64,000 nt of DNA from Euglena gracilis (taxonomy: Eukaryota; Euglenida; Euglenophyceae; Euglenales), in assembly GCA_039621445.1 (NCBI GenBank), contig CP154954.1:28113037-28177036 (forward strand), written 5' to 3'. Positions 32,160 to 43,156 of the stretch are shown here, in pieces (position 1 is the stretch's first letter; every line of letters starts with the position of its first letter). A model generated the notes under the pieces. It did not search any database, was not told the DNA's origin, and saw nothing but the letters and a program-made list of their open reading frames with translations. The position numbers and the translations under genes were made by a program.

Positions 32160-32960
32160 AATTCGATTGAACATTCATGCTCCGCAAGCTGATCTGCTTC
32201 TTTCCAAAAGGCTCTGCCCCTGGCCCTTCTGGCCTTCGCCCTGACCATTTGAGATGCATAGGCTCCCGAGCCGAGGCCCAGTTGTTTCACCTAGGCGGCC
32301 GAAGTCCCCGGTAGGTACAACCACTGGGAGCCAAAAAAAAGAGGACCGTTGGGGCTTGTTGCAAATTGACCTGAGCAATGCTTTCAACTGCATTTTCCAA
32401 AATGGGGTTCTTTGATATTGTACGTTGCAGATGCTCTTCGGCAATCTCTTGGATTGAGAGTTGCTACAGCTAGCACTCTCACCTGTTCCATGGGATAACA
32501 ATTTTGCAATCAGCAAGAGGCGCACAACAAGGTGATCTGTGTGTGCCACCTCTTTTAGCTTGGGGCCCGCATCATGTGTTGGAGAATCTTGAATGGCAAG
32601 GCTGATATCTCGACGATGGTCACCTTTTTGGGCCCCTTGCAACTGTACTCAGCCATTGGCACCCTCATCCAAGAAGCTGGAAAACACGGGCTCTCTGTGA
32701 ACTTGGCAAAATGCAACCTCCAGTGCCCAGCATTTTCATCGGGGATCTGTGCATCCCCCAGATAGCCCGTTGCGCCAGGTTCCCATCGTTCATTTGTCAA
32801 AGATTCAGGCCTGAAAGTGCTTGGTGTGCCTTTATGCCACCTGGAAGGGGACGCCCGGAGGGCGGCCAAATGGGGGGGGGGAGGTCACGTTATTTGCGGC
32901 TCATCTCAAGGTATGGCGCAAGTCGATTGGGCGGTCGGCCCGACTAGTCGAGCCAACCAG
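32160..32960 (+). pseudogene. Reverse transcriptase pseudogene (R2-like)
   Basis: In order, but in changing frames: PGPSGLRPDHLRC, QIDLSNAFNCIF (motif A), GAQQGDL (motif B), YLDDGHLFG (motif C) and GLSVNLAKCN. Each matches the copy at 43.5-45.4 kb. At least four frameshifts and several stops are present. A degenerate plus-strand copy. Confidence 0.75.
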
Positions 32961-33097
32961 GAGTCGGCCCAACTTTGGCCGCACTCGGGCCGACTTGGCG
33001 GTCAATCCAACTGGTCGGGCCGACCACCCAGCACAATCCTACCCCCCTTTATTTTTTAAGCCTCCCCCAAGCATGAAAAATGATCAAAAAGCATACA

Positions 33098-33245
33098 ATC
33101 CCCCCCTCCCATACCCAGGCTAACGCTAGCCTGGGTATGGGACAAGATCGGGGGGGATCAGATGGGGGTCAACAAAATTCCTTTAGTGGACCCTGGCCTG
33201 GACCCTTTGGCTAGGGATGGGACAAGATCGGGGGGGGGGGCAAGA
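33098..33245. repeat. CATACCCAGGCTAACG hairpin, second copy
   Basis: CCCATACCCAGGCTAACGCTAGCCTGGGTATGGG is palindromic and leads into GACAAGATCGGGGGG, which recurs at 33220. Same family as 28735-28890. Confidence 0.6.
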
Positions 33246-33278
33246 TCAGGGGGGGGTGGACCTACATCGTTGGAAATG

Positions 33279-33509
33279 AGCGACAGAACCCCCCGATGGA
33301 ATCCCCTCGACCAATTTTTGGACTCAACGCCCTCAAAAACCCCTGCCACATTATCTCAGGTTGCTCTGACGGCGGGGGCCGGCACAGCAGCCACCAACAA
33401 CGCGGTCATCCTGATCACCGGTGCTGCGGGATCAGCCACGTTGGTGCTGAAGGCTAGGTGGTCGTCGCCCCCGTACCATCCCATCTCAAGGTGTAGCGAA
33501 CGCTGCTGA
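33279..33509 (+). CDS. Unrecognised ORF
   Basis: An open frame starting MSDRTPRWNPLDQFLDSTPS and including NNAVILITGAAGSATLVLKA. It is GC-rich with protein-like composition. No family was recognised and no splice sites are certain. It could be an exon or chance. Confidence 0.2.
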   Translation, partial: SDRTPRWNPLDQFLDSTPSKTPATLSQVALTAGAGTAATNNAVILITGAAGSATLVLKARWSSPPYHPISRCSERC

Positions 33510-33558
33510 AAGTACGCCGCACCACCCGACCACCAAGGCCACCCGACCTGAAGGCCAA

Positions 33559-33825
33559 CTAGAGAGTCCCCTGACACCAGGTTGATTTCGGGTTGCTATC
33601 GTGTGCTGCCGTTCTGAAGGCGTCCCGTCTTCCGTGCAGCACCTTGAGGACCATTGCGGGCCCGCCACTCGCTTTTAGGGACCAGGTATCGGGCCGCGCG
33701 CTGAACAACCATCCTATTGCTTCACAAATGAGTTGGTTTTTTGCAATCTTCTTGTGCTCCATTGATGCCATGTTCTTCAATGCAATCTTCTCGCCCCAAG
33801 ACATATCTTTCCGGAGGGGGCACAA
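33559..33825 (-). CDS. Unrecognised ORF
   Basis: The minus frame reads DMSWGEKIALKNMASMEHKK, then IAKNQLICEAIGWLFSARPD, ending QGTL-stop. It is lysine- and alanine-rich and looks like real protein rather than a shadow. No domain recognised. Possibly an exon of an unannotated gene or a transposon-derived ORF. Confidence 0.3.
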   Translation of the reverse strand: MCPLRKDMSWGEKIALKNMASMEHKKIAKNQLICEAIGWLFSARPDTWSLKASGGPAMVLKVLHGRRDAFRTAAHDSNPKSTWCQGTL

Positions 33826-33849
33826 CGAGGTCCACCGCCAGCCCTTGTA

Positions 33850-35880
33850 GGCGCGCTAGGCAGTCGAGTTCAGGTCCCAAACCCCCCCTCCCCCCCTGCC
33901 TGGTTGAGTTCAGACCTCCACACGGGGCCCCCAGTGCTGGGCTGCCCCATTGATTTTGTTAGTCCAAAAACCTGGACCCCCCCCGAACTCAACTGGTCCG
34001 GTTGAGTTCGCAACTTTGTCAGGGGGGTCCCACCCCCCCCCCTTGTGCCTGGGCCCAGGCCCCCTGATGGCCACCTCTCTCCTAGTATGTATTCCATGGG
34101 GGCGTTTGGCCGGACCAACCTAAAACTTCTTTTCACTTTACACACTTTCCATTTTTTTAAAAAAAAACACTTTTTTGTTGCTTTCTTTTTTGAAAAAAAG
34201 AGCAATTTTTTTTAAAAAAACGTCAGCTTTGATCATGGTCCCTAGAATGGTGGTGCCCCTGCGTTCCCCCCCTGCGTACCCCCCCCATCCCCCCCCCCCC
34301 GCATCCAACACCCCCAAAAGGTGCTCGCCGGTTATATTCCGGGGGCCGACAATTACCGCGGGTGGGTAATTGCCGCAGCGACAATTACCGCGGGGTTTTA
34401 CAACGCGGTGCCTCTCTGGAATGCGCGGCACAACAGCGTGCTATTTTTTCATGCTTTCTGCCAAGTGACAAAAAGAAACCATCTTCCGGATGCTTCTTGC
34501 AGTGGGTTCCTTTCTGTAATACTAAGTTTGTCTCTCGGAGTGTCAGACACACTAATGCTGCAGTTTTCAGCTGGCAGACCAACCTAGCCGACCAACATGC
34601 TGGCTGTCCAGCCGTCCGTCCAGATAAAAGCACTGTCGCTCGCCGCCCGGCTGTCCAGACCAATGCGTACGCTGCACGAATGCGTGGTTGGGGAAGGAAT
34701 GGATGTGTGCGCCGGGGGGTTGATTTACCGGACGACAATGAGCGCCGGAATAAAACCGATGGATGACGGAGCCATTTCCCCCTTTAGCTGCACTGGGGAA
34801 AGCGGACAACGGCCGGCGCGAGCATTTGGTGATGTGTCCCAGTCACGCAGGTTTCCCCCCGAAAAATGATTCAGAACATTAACTCACAGGGAGGTGCGTT
34901 AAATAATAAAAATACAAAAGAAAAACTTGGTGTTTTTATTCCAATGTTTGAGGAAACAGATCAAAGATGCAACGTTCATTGCAACTCCAAATTTGCAACA
35001 TGTTGCAAACACAATGAAAAGGAGGTTCACAGGAAATTGAACACAAATTTGAAATAAAAACACAACCCGCTGAAACTGAAACAAACAGTGCTATGAAACA
35101 AAAAAAATGCAATAGTTAACAACGACTTTCCCTCCATCTTCGTTCGTTGTTGTGATAAGTGTCATCTTTTTGTTTTGAATTTATTCATCTTCTTCACCTT
35201 CTTTATCAACTCTTCTGAAGAAGGAATTTTGTGTCACACAAATATTGACTGTTGTTTGGAAGGTGGGGGTGTACAGTGGATACATGCTGAGTTGAATTGT
35301 GATGCATTAAATGTGCAAGATGTTGAATGAATGATGTAACATAAAATATCCAGAAGAAAACGTACATAGGAGATGCTGGAAAATTGTCCTTGAAAAAAAT
35401 GATTGTGATGACATGCCACAAACAAATGTTGCTGCAAAAGCTGTTGCAGATGCATTCAGACATTTAGACAACAAAAAAAATGTTTTTCAGCAGTTTGTAA
35501 ACACTGTAATACACAACCATTTTGAAGACATGCCACAGACCCTAAAATATGCATGCAAAAATATGAAGATGCATGCATGTCGCCAACAAAAATGCGTGAC
35601 AGTTTATAAACGTTACAGAAGAACACAGCAGGAGCAACAACAGGGAACATGCCTTCAACTGTGAGGCGATCAGCACGAACTTGGCACGAAATGAACTATC
35701 ATTTCTTCCTCCAAAACCGTTTTTTTTTGTTTCCACACCCAAAATGGAGTTTTGTCAAAAATGGCCCAACATTCATCCCAAAAAATGTGATGGTTGATCA
35801 GAATATCCTACAAAAATCCCTCTCAAACAATTCTTTGAAAGGCAGTCTCTAGCAAACTCAAAATGGGAAGATGGCTCTTT
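33850..35880. other. Stretch without a recognised gene
   Basis: 33.85-34.4 kb is C-run rich with GGTTGAGTTC repeats. 34.6 kb has CCGTCCGTCC related to 31.5 kb. 34.87-35.7 kb is AT-rich, with small ORFs on both strands that I could not assign. Confidence 0.35.
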
Positions 35881-35887
35881 GGGATAA

Positions 35888-36060
35888 CCCCCCCCTAATA
35901 GAAGCACGGGGCCACTACAAGCGCAGGGTCCAAATAAAAGCGCACCCCCCGCCGCCGAAGGCGGCGGTCCGCTACAAGCGCACCCCCCATTTTGATAGGA
36001 TTTCTAAAGGAAATCAACAAAAATCGTGCAGGTAGGGTCCAAATAGAAGCGCACCCCCTG
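35888..36060. repeat. GAAGCACGGG/TACAAGCGCACCCCC repeat
   Basis: CCCCCCTAATAGAAGCACGGG is followed by repeated GTCCAAATA(A/G)AAGCGCACCCCC and a GCCGCCGAAGGCGGCGG palindrome. A shorter relative is at 41239-41285. It abuts a retrotransposon fragment in both places. Confidence 0.55.
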
Positions 36061-36063
36061 CTG

Positions 36064-36215
36064 CCGAGGCCAAAGCAGAAGTGTGGCAAGGACTCTCACT
36101 CACCCACCCTCGCCAAAGAAATCTCTAAACAACTGGTTTGGAGCTTCTACACCAACCTGTCAAATGACGCTGACCTTTCTGCTGGTTGCCACCTCCCTTA
36201 TTCCCACTGAACACC
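36064..36215 (+). pseudogene. R2-like retrotransposon 3' coding fragment
   Basis: It encodes LAKEISKQLVWSFYTNLSND, then ADLSAGCHLPYSH-stop, nearly the same as the C-terminus at 45997-46100 (minus). The upstream part (AEVWQGLSLT) is in a different frame. A 5'-truncated copy. Confidence 0.65.
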
Positions 36216-36489
36216 TTTGCTAACCACCTGTCCACCTTGGTTAACCTGCCCCCCTCCACATGAATCCTACCCGCTTCCCCACTTCACACTCCTGTCCTCT
36301 CCATCCTCTCCTGGTATTAACGTCACCGTAGCCATCTGTTCGAGACCAAAGCCAACAATTACTTCCAACCCAAGCAGCGAAACAGTCCAAGCCCAAGCTA
36401 ACACTCCCTAACACACCACCTAAGGACCTGACACACACATGCCATCCAACGGCAAGCTCAGCACAACACACACGCCCCCCCCAGGCACT

Positions 36490-36535
36490 TTATATATTGA
36501 AGATGAGCCTCGCTCATTTTCCACTGACGCGCCTT
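36490..36535 (-). promoter_or_regulatory. Retroelement 5' monomer (TATATA + MSEAHLQYI)
   Basis: On the minus strand: GGAAAATGAGCGAGGCTCATC followed by TTCAATATATAAAG. The same block occurs at 41687, 41793 and 45640 (plus). It includes a TATA-like AATATATA and a conserved ATG that opens MSEAHLQYI. It lies about 280 bp downstream of a retrotransposon C-terminus each time this could be checked. Function unproven. Confidence 0.4.
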
Positions 36536-37466
36536 CTTACATCGCTCTGTAAAATGTTCTACATAGAACGCCCCATTGAGTCCCCTCGGGATGATGTGGA
36601 ACGTACCAAGGTTGACGGCTTGTTTTTTTTGAAACAAAAAAAATGTGGTTTTTTTAAAGAAAACAACAAAAAAAACGTCATGGAGGGTTTGGGGGAAATT
36701 TTTTTGCAAAAAGTTCATTTTTTATCTCTGCAACATTCATTTTTGGGTTTTTTGGGGGGTTGAAAGCATGATTTTTTCGCACCAGAAAACACAGATTTGG
36801 AAATACTTTCACACATTAAAATTTTAGAGGGCCGGTGATGCCTAATTTGACAAAATATTCAGGTAGATTCCTAATTTTGAGGCATAAATTTTGCAACACT
36901 TAGAATGGTAATGCCTAATTTGGTGTCAAAATACCAATTTTAAGTTGGGGGATTCCTAATTTGGAGCCTAAAAAGGATTTTTCCCCAAAAATTCGTTTTC
37001 AGGTAATTCCTAATTTGGCCACCGAAAATGTGATGTTCCCCCATGACCCCCCTGTTACCCCCATGTGACCCCCCGGTGACTCGAACCACCCCCGAAAATT
37101 TTTCTTCGAAAATGGCCATTTCGCAACGAAAAAGGTCGATTTTTGTTTTTGTGTTTTTTTTGTGTTTTTTTTAAAAAAAATTAAAGAAAAGCACAAAAAA
37201 AAACAATAAAACAATAAAAACGTCAACCCTGGAATGTACATTTCTCACCCGCCGGAGCACCATGTACATGAAGGTGGTTGAGCCCCCGTGTGTAGGATTG
37301 TACTTGAAATTTTTCCGAAAAATATGATGGAAATTTTTCCGAAATTTTTCCAGGAAAATAAATTATATTTTTTCCGAGTGGAAAAATATGGAAATTTATT
37401 TTTTTTTGAAGCAAGGCACAATGAGGAAAAGTTTTTATCTTCCCACTCCTTTCTCAGGATACTTTC

Positions 37467-37955
37467 ATGGGTCGCCACAGAAAGCATGCCATATGGGAAC
37501 AGTTTGTGCCGAAGAACAAGGATGGGGCAGTTTGTGATGTAGCGAAGGCAGTCAAGGCCCACTGTTGCCATTGTGAATGGACTCAGAAGGTCAATATCAC
37601 CCGGATGACTCAGCATTACGAAGCATGTCACCGGAGCAACGTTGTGCCGGTTGCAGTGGTCCACCCTTATGAGGAGGAGCCCCGCAATCATGAAGATTCT
37701 CAATCCTCTGTGTCTTCAAGGTCTCCAAATTGTCCCAGTCCAAAGAAGCAAAAAACTTTGGATGGTTTTGCAGACCACAAGTTCACTCCAACCACTGATG
37801 TAGGATGCGGGGGGTGGCACTTTTCTTTGGGAGGTGTTTCTCCGGCATCACCCCCCCCATCCAATCACCCTTTTTTTGGTGGTCATGGACAGGGGGGAGT
37901 CCCAGCGCCGAAGGCTCTGCAATATTTTTCCGTTTTTGCAATGAAACTTCAGTGA
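37467..37955 (+). pseudogene. hAT transposase, N-terminal BED zinc finger
   Basis: An ATG at 37467 follows a TTTCTCAG acceptor-like site. The protein begins MGRHRKHAIWEQFVPKNKDG, then AKAVKAHCCHCEWTQKVN and ITRMTQHYEACHRSN. W..F, C-x2-C and H-x4-C give the BED-type zinc finger of hAT transposases. A KKQKTLDGF segment after it is also typical. The ORF then runs into C-rich repeat sequence and loses homology. Together with the dimerisation domain at 39.2 kb it marks a decayed autonomous hAT element. Confidence 0.75.
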
Positions 37956-38051
37956 AACTTTGGCCTTTGTTGCAAAGGAATGGCTAGGTTTGGGGGGGGG
38001 GGGCGGGAAGGCCCCAGTGTCACATAGGTAGTCAAAATCAACCACCCATTC

Positions 38052-38204
38052 CCCCCCTTTTTTTTGTTTTAAAACAAAGCAAAAAAACTTTCATGAATAA
38101 AAAAACATTTTTTGTTTTAAAAGGGGGTGTTTTTTTGAATAAAACACTACAAATAGGAAAAAAACCTGTTTTAAACAATTTGTTTAAAAACAGCCCGGGA
38201 ACCA
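38052..38204. mobile_element. Second copy of the 22690 MITE (inverted)
   Basis: It carries GTTTTAAAACAAAGCAAAAAAAC, TTTGTTTTAAAAGGG and AAACAATTTGTTTAAAAACAGCCCGGGAACC, the reverse complement of 22690-22861. It lies inside the hAT transposase region. Flanks (ACCACCCA, ACCCCCCT) are too simple to confirm a duplication. Confidence 0.55.
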
Positions 38205-38334
38205 CCCCCCTGGATGAGCCCCCCCCCTTTGGCCATTTCAGGCCAAAAATTTTTTTTCAATATCTCGAAAATGAGCCTCTGTGCGTATTTGCTGGGTTTG
38301 ATGGGTGTGAAATCCCTCTGTTCAGGATAACCCC

Positions 38335-38589
38335 TTGCACGCAACTTTGAGAGGCATCTCCACATTTTGTGCCGAATTGGACCCACTGATGGTGCCGAAG
38401 ACCCCCGTGTTGGACGACTTGATCGAGTTCATTGGGTGCACCGGAAAGTTTAAAGACAGCGAGGACATAAACTGCCATCCTTGTAGTTTCTGGTCTGTCC
38501 TTTACCCTGATAGTGTGAAGCACGCCCCTCATTCGACAAACTTTTGGGGGATGTTTTGTGGCGTGGTTGTGATGATGGTAGGCAATTGA
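38335..38589 (+). pseudogene. Possible middle part of the hAT transposase
   Basis: A frame with LRGISTFCAELDPLMVPKTP, then VLDDLIEFIGCTGKFKDSED, looks like true protein and lies in order between the BED finger and the dimerisation domain. No catalytic motif is visible, so the assignment is by position. Confidence 0.35.
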
Positions 38590-39221
38590 ACAATGTTTTG
38601 TTGTTTGGGGTGGGGGCAGTTTTGGGACAATTCCACATGTTAACCTCCTACACCATGCCTAGAGACCAGTTTTTTTTGGGCCCCAAATTCGACCCCCAAA
38701 CGTGGGTCCCCCCGAGCACCCCGCCCCCCCCTTGGGGGGTGGGTGGGTGGGTCCGGACCTCCACCTCCTCCCGGGTCATGAAAACACCCTGCAGACAACA
38801 ATCAATTGTAGTTTGTGTTTTTTTTATACAAAGTATCCACCTTCATTCATTCATTTCATTGTTGAGCCAGTTGAGATGGATGCTTCACCCACCGTTTCTT
38901 CCCTTGGCCGCCTTTTGGGGGTGTATCCCCCGCGGCCCCCCCGCGACCCCCCCGCGACCCCCCCGCGACCCACACATGGAGGGTTTCCACATCCCAGTAG
39001 GAGCCAAAAAGTGGCAACTAATTCCTAATTTGCACCCAAATTAGGAATCAAAATTGCCAAAAATGTGTGACAAATTCCTAATTGGAGCTCTTTTTGGACA
39101 CAAAAGTTCTAAAAATAGGTTCCATGTGACGTTGTATGAAAGGTCACACTTGTCACGCGTGACCCGTCAAGACTTCCACGTTCCCCCCGCGACCCCCCCC
39201 CCCCCCCCCCCCACTCATACA

Positions 39222-39446
39222 CCCCCTTTGGGAGCCATTGCGGCCGCACAGGCGTCCGTTGAACGTGTGTTCAGCTCCGCTGATTTTCAGTCCGATGGCC
39301 GGACCCGCATTGAGTTCGACAAACTTGCCCGTGAGGTGTACATCCGCTACAATCATATGGCACTAAGTGCTGAGTTTGCCTTTGATGTTCATTGTTTTCC
39401 CAACTCCCATCCATTTATTAGCCTTTTGTCATCTGACACCCAATGA
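39222..39446 (+). pseudogene. hAT transposase C-terminal dimerisation domain
   Basis: The frame reads IAAAQASVERVFSSADFQSD, then GRTRIEFDKLAREVYIRYNH. (S/A)xxxERxFSxAxxxxxxxRxxL is the signature of the hAT dimerisation domain. It ends HPFISLLSSDTQ-stop. It is separated from the BED finger by 1.3 kb of damaged, repeat-invaded sequence, so the gene is dead as it stands. Confidence 0.8.
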
Positions 39447-39481
39447 TGAACAATTTTTTGGCGGAACTAACTCCTCGGGGG

Positions 39482-39796
39482 GGGGTAGATTTGGCCTGGG
39501 GGGGGGGGGTTGTGGGCAGACCCTAGGGTCGCCAAAGGTCGCCATGGTCGCCAAAGGTCGTGGGCAGGTCGATGTCAAAAAATGCGCTCCACGGCAAATT
39601 AGCGCAACATACACACAAAAGGTGTTGCACACACAAGGGTTTTTTTTTTTAGGGCCCTGGAACAGTTGCCTACGCCGCTACAATGCAAAAAAGACTGAGT
39701 AGGAAATACCCATAGCGACCTTTGGCGACCTTTGGCGACCGTGGGCAGACCCTAGGGTCTGCCCACAACCCCCCCCCAGGCCAGATCCGGGAGCCC
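39482..39796. mobile_element. MITE with GTGGGCAGACCCTAGGGT arms
   Basis: Arms GGGG-AGATTTGGCCTGGGGGG-TTGTGGGCAGACCCTAGGG and the inverted right copy ending CCAGGCCAGATCCGGGAGCCCC. Octamer CTCGGGGG flanks both sides (39474-39481 and 39797-39804) but is low-complexity. GGTCGCCAAAGGTCGCC repeats lie inside. Confidence 0.55.
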
Positions 39797-39799
39797 CTC

Positions 39800-40110
39800 G
39801 GGGGGTCGGCACACCCCTCCCCCCCCCCATCCGGGACCCCCTCCCCGCGCCATTTTCCCCCCCCCCCCCCCCCCCTTTTCAGACCCCCTCGCCACGCCAT
39901 GTCAGCCGCGCCAAAGAAAATTTTCTTGGCAAACCCCCGCGCACCCCTCCCCCCCCCCCATCCGGGACCCCCTCGCCACGCCAAAAAACGCCAAAAACCC
40001 CCCCTCCCCCCCCCTAGCCGGACCCCTCGCCACGGCGTGCCGACCCCCCCTCGCCGCGCCCTGTGGGACAAAAAGAGGGCACGGGCAGGGCCTTGGGGGC
40101 AGTTCCCGAG
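39800..40110. repeat. C-rich tandem region (CCCCTCGCCACGCC)
   Basis: ATCCGGGACCCCCTCGCCACGCC and variants are repeated about five times between long C runs. It reads as a proline-rich frame but shows no protein signature. Confidence 0.6.
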
Positions 40111-40439
40111 TGCGCTCAACCGTGAGGTTACTTTTTCATCATCAAAAAATATTTTTCCGAAATTTTTCCGAAATTTTTCCGAAATTTTTCCAAAAGAAAA
40201 ATATTTTTATATTTTTCCGAAAAAAAACAATCCTACCCGCGTCCCCCCCCGCGCGCCCCCCCGTCCCCACCAAGTGGCTTGGTGTCCTTTTTTTTGAAGA
40301 GGCTTTTCTGCAACACTTGATGTGATGAAACGAAGAAGAGGGGAGAAGGAAAAAGAACGTTTTAGGGGGGGAAAAAATGGCCAAAAATGTCATTTTTGGC
40401 CATTTTTTTGCCAAAAAAAGTGCTCTCTTGGTGAACTTC

Positions 40440-40930
40440 ACCGGTGAAGTTTACCATGCCCCCCCCCCTTACTGTTCCCCCCCTTACTGTTCCCATTGGG
40501 GGGACGGGAACAGTACAGTGTCATAGCACTTTTTGTAAAGGATCCTTGGAACACAAGGCAAAACGGGGGATTTTTGGTCGGTTTTGGGTGCTTTCCATCC
40601 CATCAAAATCCAACCTAATGCCAAAAAAAAATGGATGTTGTGGTGCAATTTTCAAGCATGTAAACCAAAAAAGCTTCATTTTGGCATTTTAGGTGGCCTT
40701 TAGGGTCTAACTTGGTTGGTTGGTTCATGGACCATGGGAACAGTAAGGGGGGGGGGCTCGTCCCCCCCCCCCCGTACTGTTCCCCCCCCCTTACTGTTCC
40801 CATGGACCCAAAAGGGGGCCACGGGACGGGAACAGTAAGGGGGGGGGGCATGGTACCGATGGGTTAGGCAGAGGGGGTGGGAGGGGGTCCGGGACCCCCC
40901 GGTGAACTTTCAAATGGTGACCATAGGGGG
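40440..40930. repeat. CCCTTACTGTTCCC palindromic region
   Basis: CCCCTTACTGTTCCC appears at least four times and its complement GGGAACAGTAAGGGG at least twice, together with GGTGAACTTCACCGGTGAAGTT, which is also found at 30910-31195. A nested foldback repeat. Non-coding. Confidence 0.55.
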
Positions 40931-41321
40931 GGGAGAGGGGGTCAAAATGACCAAAGTCTGATCTCCAAGGGAATGCTTCCCATTTCTTTACATTGTAGTT
41001 GATGGGATCCGGGAAGACAATTGGTGTTGGCCATGCAAAGAGTGTCCATTTGTCATTTCCTGTTTGTTTGGCATGATCAATGCTAATCATAGAATGTCCC
41101 CCTGCAACCACCGCACGCTGTCCTTTTTGTTGACACCGTTCCCATCTCCTGTTGTCTTTTCCATTTTGTCGATTTTTTTTCAGCCCATGGCGTTCAGCCC
41201 ATCCTGTCACCTGGAAATTCTGATCGTGGTGTAAACCCCCCCTAATAGAAGCACGGGTGCGCTTATAGGGGACCGCCGCCTTTGGCGCTGAAGCCAACCC
41301 TCCCCTTGCCCTAAAAAGGCT

Positions 41322-41582
41322 TTAAGGGGAGTGGACATCAGAAGAAAAAAAAGTGGACATCAGGGAACGACCTTGCTGCCCCACGCCGCCAAAGCAGTCA
41401 AGCACAAACGGGGTAAGGCGCCAACCTCGTCTCGAATAAGTTACGTCATATTTGCGGATATCATGCTGTAATTTTTTTTTCATACTGGAAATCCCCAGAA
41501 ACGGTCTTTTCACGGCGGGTAGCACTGCTTCACCCAGGCCGTGCCCCGGGCCCAGGGAAATGGCTCTTTTGGCCCTCGCCAC
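41322..41582 (-). pseudogene. Internally deleted R2-like element
   Basis: The frame joins an element-5' leader (ARAKRAISLGPGHGLGEAVL, shared with 45.45 kb) directly to a C-terminal segment (KYDVTYSRRGWRLTPFVLD, CFGGVGQQGRSLMST) shared with 46.2 kb. The whole RT and most of the endonuclease are missing. It is therefore a deletion derivative, perhaps a non-autonomous element moved by the full-length one. Confidence 0.6.
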
Positions 41583-41686
41583 AAGGAGGACCTCCTCGTG
41601 ACTCTCTGTGCGCCCACAGGTTAGCGGTTGCTACTGAGGGGTTTACAAAGAGGTGTTCGGTGACTGGGTGAGAGAGGTTAGTGGAA

Positions 41687-41835
41687 AATGAGCGAGGCTC
41701 ATCTTCAATATATAAATTGCCATGGGGGGCGTGCGTGTTCTGGTGTTGCCTTCTTTGGCGTGTCAGTGTCGTTACTCCTGCGTGCGTGTGGAAAATGAGC
41801 GAGGCTCACCTTCAATGTATAGTGCTTGGGGGGAG
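41687..41835 (+). promoter_or_regulatory. Two tandem retroelement 5' monomers
   Basis: GGAAAATGAGCGAGGCTCA(T/C)CTTCAAT(A/G)TATA occurs at 41685 and again at 41791, 106 bp apart. Both lie upstream (on the minus strand) of the deleted element at 41322-41582. Tandem 5' monomers are known from mouse L1, where they act as promoters; that role is only inferred here. Confidence 0.4.
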
Positions 41836-41901
41836 GGGTGTGTGGCTCTTGTTGCCTTCGTTGGCGTGTTTGTCTCGGGTGGTCCTTGCGCTGCCTTCCT
41901 T

Positions 41902-41904
<3 letters not shown>

Positions 41905-41943
<39 letters not shown>
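41905..41943 (+). repeat. (GT)n microsatellite
   Basis: About 19 uninterrupted GT dinucleotides. Confidence 0.95.
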
Positions 41944-41944
<1 letters not shown>

Positions 41945-42313
41945 TGTGGGGGAGGAGGTTGTGTGCGGCAGGTACGCAGCCTTGCCGTTTGCACAGTTTG
42001 CGGTGAAATGGGGTTTGGATTTAGTTTGAGTAGGGAGAGTGAGAGCGTCTGGAGGTGTTGGCATTTGTGGATGGTTCAGTGTAGAAGCACCAAACAAGAA
42101 ATTAGATGTCTGATAGTTCAGAAGTGTTCAGGGGGTAAGGCTATGCACAGAAGTGATAGACGGAAGTGAGGTGAGGCAAGGGCAAGGGCAAAGCCCAAGC
42201 GAAGGGAGATGAGGGTGGCGGGAGGTGTAACGTGTTTGGTGTGCATGTGTCGGGCACCCCGGGGCTTTGGTACCAGGTGGCGGTGTGGCTGTTGTGGCGG
42301 GGGCATAGTCACC

Positions 42314-42603
42314 TTACTTGATCAGGATCATGCGGTCCGTGGCTCTTTCGGCCAACCGCAACTGCCGTGCTACTGCACGAGTCAGTGTGATGGCCAAGTT
42401 TCCAGTCATTTCTTGAAACTTTCGTTGTTTGGTTGTACCTAAGTAAGAGTTGGTCGCGAGGCGTAGCACATCACGGAGGAGTTTGGAGGCTGTTGTCCCC
42501 GTGCACCCCCACGGGTTGAAGGCTGCCCCAATGTACTCCCATTGGTGGCGTGCACCGATCTTCAGCCTGGGATCGTTTGTGCATTTCAGCGTCCGGTAAA
42601 GTA
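42314..42603 (-). pseudogene. C-terminus of a second R2-like retrotransposon ORF
   Basis: One clean frame reads TNDPRLKIGARHQWEYIGAA, FNPWGCTGTTASKLLRDVL, then QEMTGNLAITLTRAVARQLR and ends MILIK-TAA at 42314. Gly-Trp-like HQWEYIGAAFNPWG and the terminal TLTRAVARQL helix match the end of the copy at 43.0 kb (SVTLMRHVARQLSARD). A stop lies just upstream. A 5'-truncated relative. Confidence 0.6.
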
Positions 42604-43156
42604 CGCTGAACTCGGGTCAAGTTCAAAGGCCATCGTGAGGTTGCCAGAATTAGCAATGAGCCAGAGCATTTTTTTTTTTAAGGGGCTCTAGCCGGCTTGC
42701 TGGGTCGCGCGTGCACTCTCTTCTCACCTTGTGGAGTCCAGGGGGGGCGGGCTACCCTTTGCGTGTGTGTTGCTTTTGCCGGCTCCACTCCCCTTTGTCG
42801 CCTCGTTGGGCGGATGCCTTTCGCCTGGCGTGTAGGCTCTGGTTTTTTTTTGGCGGCTTCGTTTTTTTTTTGTGGTGTGGGGGGGGGGCCGCCTTTTTGG
42901 GGGGGGGTGTTTCCGTGGGGAACCTCCGCGCTTTGTGGGTTGTGGCCGTCTTGGTCTTGGTCTTGCTCGCTTTTGGTGTGGTCTGCGGTGGGGGTTGGGG
43001 ACTTACCATGGGTGGAGGGCCTCCTCCACGCGGTCCCTGGCGGAAAGCTGCCGCGCCACGTGGCGCATGAGTGTCACCGATAGTGCTTCATGCATTTCTT
43101 GCAGGGCCCTTGTCTTTGGCCATCCCCGCATGTCTGCGGTGGCCCTTTTGGTGACC

